Made by a program: the position numbers and the translations under genes | Shown: positions 5,531 to 6,670 of the stretch, piece after piece | How the letters are laid out: every line of letters starts with the position of its first letter | Numbering within the stretch: the first letter of the stretch is position 1 | Notes under the pieces: model-generated | Told to the model about the DNA's origin: nothing | Database searches by the model: none | What the model saw: only the letters and a program-made list of their open reading frames with translations | Source: Pseudomonadota bacterium | GTDB lineage: Bacteria > Desulfobacterota > Desulfobulbia > Desulfobulbales > SURF-16 | Assembly: GCA_030597865.1 (NCBI GenBank) | Contig: JAUVQZ010000159.1 | Location: 1 to 6,670 of the forward strand | Length of the DNA: 6,670 nucleotides | Direction: 5' to 3'

Positions 5531-6670
5531 ATGAACAATGTCCTCCTGGCCATACTGTCTTTGCTCCTCGCCGCCATGCCAGCCCAGGCCAGCATGACAC
5601 AGCTCCAAGACAACCTCTACGACACCTACGGGATTGACCTGGCCGGATTCATTGAGGTCCGGGGCGGCCTGCGCACCCAGAATGACGACTACGCCGATGA
5701 TGCCTCCCTTGCCGAGGCCCGCCTGCAGCTCGACCTTAGCAAGGATTTGGGCTGGGGCGTAATCAAGGCCAAGGGTGACCTCCTTGCCGATGGTGTGGTT
5801 GACCAGGTCACCGGCAGGATGCGCGAGCTCAACCTGCTCTTCTCACCCCTGGACAATATGGACATGAAGTTAGGCCGCCAGGTTCTGACCTGGGGCACCG
5901 GCGACCTGCTCTTTATCAACGATCTCTTTGCCAAGGACTGGCAATCGTTTTTCATCGGCCGTGATGACGAATATCTCAAGGCACCGAGCAATGCTGTCAA
6001 GACCAGCCTCTTTTTTGGATTGATCAACATCGATCTGGTCTATATTCCTGTCTTTGAGGGCTCGGCACATATAAGCGGCGAACGGCTCTCCTACTGGAAT
6101 GGTGTGCTGGGCAGAACCGCTGGCGAGGATTATATCTTTGACCTGGAGGAACGTAATAATGCCGGTGGCCATAGCGAATATGCCGTTCGCCTATCGCGCA
6201 ACATCTCCTCCATGGAGCTGGCCCTCTATGGCTATAACGGCTTCTGGCAGACACCTGAGGGTATGACCCCCCTGCCCGACATGAAGCTGCGCTATCCGCG
6301 CCTGCAGTCCTATGGCGCCTCCCTGCGCGCCCCGCTGTTGGGCGGCATCAGCAATGTTGAAACCGGCTATTATCACTCCAGCCAATCGGATAATGGCAGT
6401 GATCCACTCACCAGAAACAGCGAGTACCGCCTGCTGCTCGGCTTTGAGCGGGAAATCGGCCATAATTTCACGGCCGCCGGTCAATATTATCTGGAATGGA
6501 TGATGGATTATGACGCCTACGAGGATACGCTGCCGCCCGGAACCCCTGCCAAGGACGAGTATCGCAGCCTGCTGACCCTGCGCCTCACCAAGTTACTGAT
6601 GAACCAGAACCTGATCCTCTCCCTGTTCACCTACTACTCTCCCACGGACAAGGATTTTTATCTCAGGCCC
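5531..6670 (+). CDS. Outer-membrane beta-barrel protein, DUF1302-like (N-terminal 380 residues; 3' end outside window)
   Basis: The reading frame is open from ATG 5531 to the right edge. A signal peptide covers 1-20 (cleavage AQA-SM). After a short N-terminal segment, FIEVRGGLRTQ begins a series of alternating amphipathic strands rich in Tyr, Trp, Asp and Gly, as in an outer-membrane barrel. The most telling motif is LGRQVLTWGTGDLLFINDLF (114-133), followed by the segment starting KDWQSFFIGRDDEYLK. It resembles the GRQ-x-x-x-WG motif of DUF1302/alginate-export-like barrels. Strand pairs continue to the edge (for example AVRLSRN, MELALYGYNGF, YGASLRAPL, NVETGYYHSS). Known: DUF1302 barrels frequently occur with MMPL transporters and LolA-fold DUF1329 proteins. 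Here the same trio appears with a LolA-like member, so this is likely the outer-membrane component of the transport system. It starts 13 bp after the preceding gene. Confidence 0.85.
   Translation, partial: MNNVLLAILSLLLAAMPAQASMTQLQDNLYDTYGIDLAGFIEVRGGLRTQNDDYADDASLAEARLQLDLSKDLGWGVIKAKGDLLADGVVDQVTGRMRELNLLFSPLDNMDMKLGRQVLTWGTGDLLFINDLFAKDWQSFFIGRDDEYLKAPSNAVKTSLFFGLINIDLVYIPVFEGSAHISGERLSYWNGVLGRTAGEDYIFDLEERNNAGGHSEYAVRLSRNISSMELALYGYNGFWQTPEGMTPLPDMKLRYPRLQSYGASLRAPLLGGISNVETGYYHSSQSDNGSDPLTRNSEYRLLLGFEREIGHNFTAAGQYYLEWMMDYDAYEDTLPPGTPAKDEYRSLLTLRLTKLLMNQNLILSLFTYYSPTDKDFYLRP

Noticed and set aside
4786..5613. 275-codon minus-strand frame opposite the LolA-like gene
   Set aside because: It is long only because GC-rich codons on the other strand leave few stops; the plus strand has the signal peptide and family motifs.
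1..6670. CRISPR array, insertion sequence with transposase, or phage genes
   Set aside because: No regularly spaced repeats, no transposase or integrase reading frame and no phage structural proteins are visible.

Overview
The window most resembles a Gram-negative, anaerobic, cytochrome-rich bacterium. A sulfate- or sulfur-metabolising member of the Desulfobacterota (Desulfobulbales-like) is my best guess. This is inference from a periplasmic c-heme motif in a sensor protein, a two-cysteine ArsR regulator, envelope genes with outer-membrane signals, and moderately high GC in the coding parts against AT-rich spacers. No marker gene fixes the taxonomy.

Layout. (1) Positions 1-718, minus strand: the N-terminal 239 residues of a membrane sensor. 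It has TM1, a periplasmic domain with one CxxCH heme motif, TM2 and a HAMP domain. The output domain lies beyond the left edge. (2) Positions 719-1661: about 940 bp with no confident gene. It holds an 11-bp hairpin in the sensor leader, a possible 52-codon minus-strand ORF inside a segment dense in short inverted repeats, a perfect 14-bp inverted repeat, an 8-bp AT-rich palindrome, and three copies of the 11-mer CCGCTAAAAAA, two of which bracket a 325-bp stretch as inverted ends. (3) Positions 1662-6670, plus strand: a compact gene set made of an ArsR-family repressor, an 868-residue MMPL/RND transporter, a 263-residue periplasmic LolA-like protein, and an outer-membrane beta-barrel protein cut by the right edge.

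How the genes work together. The last three genes are 24 and 13 bp apart and are almost certainly co-transcribed. They supply one inner-membrane proton-driven pump, one soluble periplasmic lipid-binding-fold carrier and one outer-membrane barrel, which is a plausible complete route for a hydrophobic substrate across the envelope. The ArsR protein lies 139 bp upstream in the same direction. It lacks the CxC metal site but has cysteines at 26 and 92, the same 66-residue separation and the same helices as the dithiol pair of the BigR/SqrR persulfide sensors. The most interesting hypothesis is therefore a lipid or hydrophobe transport system under reactive-sulfur or redox control. The divergent heme sensor may be unrelated.
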